From Pseudomonadota bacterium (GTDB lineage: Bacteria; Pseudomonadota; Gammaproteobacteria; Burkholderiales; Casimicrobiaceae), in contig JAKPSO010000997.1 in assembly GCA_029571495.1 (NCBI GenBank), positions 1 to 6,849 of the forward strand: 6,849 bases of DNA, written 5' to 3'. Under the pieces are notes generated by a model, which saw nothing but the letters and a program-made list of their open reading frames with translations, ran no database searches and was not told the origin of the DNA. This document shows, piece by piece, positions 5,352 through 6,849 of this stretch (its first letter is position 1; every line of letters starts with the position of its first letter). The position numbers and the translations under genes were made by a program.

Positions 5352-6849
5352 AGGCGGCGGTCCTCAGCATGCGTTGGTCGAATTTCTTTCGTGGACAAAA
5401 ACCGTCGGAAGCGTCGGAGCAACTGGCTACGCCAGACGTACGCGCGCGGCGCTTCATGGCGTTCGCTGTCGGTTTGTCACAGGTCGCGAATATCGCGAGC
5501 GTCAAGCCCCTTGTTGCCGTCGCGGGTGTCGCAGCGTTGTTGCTAGCGGTCGTGTTGAGCCTGCGCGAGCCACCGCGCTCGATGTGGTGGCGTGGCGCTT
5601 TGATGGTGTTGACAATCGGCGCGGGCTTGCTCGTGTTTTGGCAGTACGGTCGCATCGTGGGTCGCGATCCCGGCGTGGCTCTGCTCTTTTTGTATGGACC
5701 ACTCAAACTCATAGAGGCCAAATCGTCTCGCGACTTCATGGTCGTATGGGGCTTGGGCTTGATGCTGTTTGTCGCGAGTTTTTTCGAGAACCTCGGCCTC
5801 GTCGCAGCGCTCAGTGTCGCGCCGATCACTATCGTCTACATCGCCGCACTTCGATTGCTCGACACCCCCGCGTCAGCGTCCTCGCAACGCAGCTCGCTGA
5901 TTGAACTGTGGACAGAAATAAAAGGCGCAGCGCTTCATGTGATGCTGGGCGTGCCGTTGGCGGCCGTGATGTTCGTGCTGTTTCCACGCGCAGCCGCGCC
6001 TCTGTGGGGCATGAACGAACCGACTACGAGCCGGTCGGGCCTTTCGGACGAGATGCGCCCGGGGAAAATTTCCGACCTCATCCTTTCGAAAGAAACCGCA
6101 TTTCGCGTTGAGTTTGAGAAGCGAACGCCGACCGCGTCGAACCTCTATTGGCGCGGCCCGGTTTTACGTGAGTTTGACGGCGGCACCTGGCGCGCGGGAA
6201 CGAGTACGAACACGTACGCACGTGGTGAGTTCATCGCTTTCACCCCAGAAGAATTTTCGCGCGAAGCGATCGCCTACACGGTCACCGTGGACAAACAAGA
6301 GACGCGATGGTTGCCGATGCTCGAATTGCCTTTGGCCTATCCCTCGGGCCCGAGCATTGAGCAAACGCTGTTCTTGACCGACGCTCAGCAAGTGGGCCTG
6401 CGACGAGTGCCGAATGGCGCTTTGCAGTATCGGGCGCAGGCGTTGGTTCGCGGCGCCTATGGCGCTCCGCGACCGCCCGCCATCGGTGTCGACAGTCAAA
6501 TCGGACCGAACGAATGGAACCCGCGAACACGTGCGTTTGCCGCAAAGCTCGCGTCGGATTTTCCAGAACCTAGAGCTCGCGTACAAGCCTTGTTACGCAC
6601 GTTCAATGCGGAGCAGTTCTATTACACGCTCCGGCCGCCGCTGTACGGCGTCGAACGTGACATTACGGCGATTGACGAATTTCTATTCGACGGACGTCGA
6701 GGATTCTGCGAGCACTACGCCGGTTCGACGGCATTCATTCTGCGCGCGACAGGCATTCCGGCGCGCGTCGTGACCGGTTATCAGGGTGGCGAGGTGCATC
6801 CGTCGGGCTACATGATCGTGCGCCAAAGCGACGCACACGCCTGGGTCGA
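5348..6849 (+). CDS. tgpA: TgpA-like membrane transglutaminase, 3' end outside window
   Basis: Integral inner-membrane protein with an N-terminal DUF3488-type membrane region and a periplasmic transglutaminase-like domain. In Pseudomonas aeruginosa TgpA is about 668 residues and reported as needed for viability; its natural substrate is unclear. Here 500 residues are read before the window ends. Hydrophobic segments lie at about 53-72, 84-100, 109-123, 130-145, 149-171 and 194-213. The linker region carries YWRGPVLREFDGGTW (267-281), a family hallmark. The transglutaminase core shows the nucleophile C454 in GFCEHYAGS (452-460), then TGIPARVVTGYQGGE (468-482) and the catalytic histidine H497 in SDAHAW (494-499). 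The catalytic Asp should lie just past the edge. The ATG at 5348 overlaps the DUF58 stop as ATGA; ATG 5369 is an in-frame alternative. No stop or frameshift interrupts the frame. Confidence 0.92.
   Translation, partial: MKAAVLSMRWSNFFRGQKPSEASEQLATPDVRARRFMAFAVGLSQVANIASVKPLVAVAGVAALLLAVVLSLREPPRSMWWRGALMVLTIGAGLLVFWQYGRIVGRDPGVALLFLYGPLKLIEAKSSRDFMVVWGLGLMLFVASFFENLGLVAALSVAPITIVYIAALRLLDTPASASSQRSSLIELWTEIKGAALHVMLGVPLAAVMFVLFPRAAAPLWGMNEPTTSRSGLSDEMRPGKISDLILSKETAFRVEFEKRTPTASNLYWRGPVLREFDGGTWRAGTSTNTYARGEFIAFTPEEFSREAIAYTVTVDKQETRWLPMLELPLAYPSGPSIEQTLFLTDAQQVGLRRVPNGALQYRAQALVRGAYGAPRPPAIGVDSQIGPNEWNPRTRAFAAKLASDFPEPRARVQALLRTFNAEQFYYTLRPPLYGVERDITAIDEFLFDGRRGFCEHYAGSTAFILRATGIPARVVTGYQGGEVHPSGYMIVRQSDAHAWV

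Noticed and set aside
5245..5829. Minus-strand open frame of 194 codons opposite tgpA
   Set aside because: Antisense to the membrane region of the transglutaminase gene, low-complexity Arg/Thr/Ala-rich, no ribosome site or domain.
5158..5904. Plus-strand open frame of 248 codons across the DUF58-tgpA junction
   Set aside because: Out of frame with both genes, which carry convincing motifs over the same bases; the arginine-rich product resembles no family I know.

Overview
The window (6849 bases, moderately GC-rich by eye) reads as chromosomal DNA of a proteobacterium, most likely gamma- or betaproteobacterial. The inference rests on two things: the adjacent N-degron transferase genes aat and bpt, and a MoxR / DUF58 / TgpA-type transglutaminase cassette like the one around tgpA (PA2873) of Pseudomonas aeruginosa. 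No rRNA, tRNA, insertion sequence or CRISPR array was seen.

The window holds two divergent gene blocks around a short spacer at about 3213-3345. The minus-strand block reads ABC ATPase (3212 to 2472), ABC-2 permease (2475 to 1648), aat (1648 to 908) and bpt (878 to 144). The first three are translationally coupled: ATPase and permease share an ATGA overlap, and permease and aat share a TGATG overlap. bpt follows after 29 bases. Aat (Leu/Phe onto N-terminal Arg/Lys) and Bpt (Leu onto N-terminal Asp/Glu) together supply the two leucine-adding branches of the bacterial N-degron pathway, which feeds ClpS-ClpAP. The ABC pair is a small export or membrane-processing transporter of unknown substrate.

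The plus-strand block reads MoxR AAA+ ATPase (GTG start at 3346, to 4281), DUF58 membrane protein (GTG start at 4335, to 5351) and a TgpA-like membrane transglutaminase (5348 to beyond the right edge). DUF58 and the transglutaminase overlap by ATGA. The usual reading of this cassette is a MoxR chaperone acting with a membrane-anchored DUF58 partner and a periplasmic transglutaminase-fold domain in envelope protein assembly or modification. The exact substrate is not known from sequence.

The left edge (1-143) lies downstream of bpt and has no recognised gene. infA, which follows aat-bpt in some gammaproteobacteria such as Pseudomonas, does not begin here. Nothing in the window is a clearly new system. 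The most distinctive points are the ABC-2 exporter coupled to both N-degron transferases, the lack of a Q-loop glutamine in its ATPase, and paired GAAA/TTTC dyads just before the moxR start.
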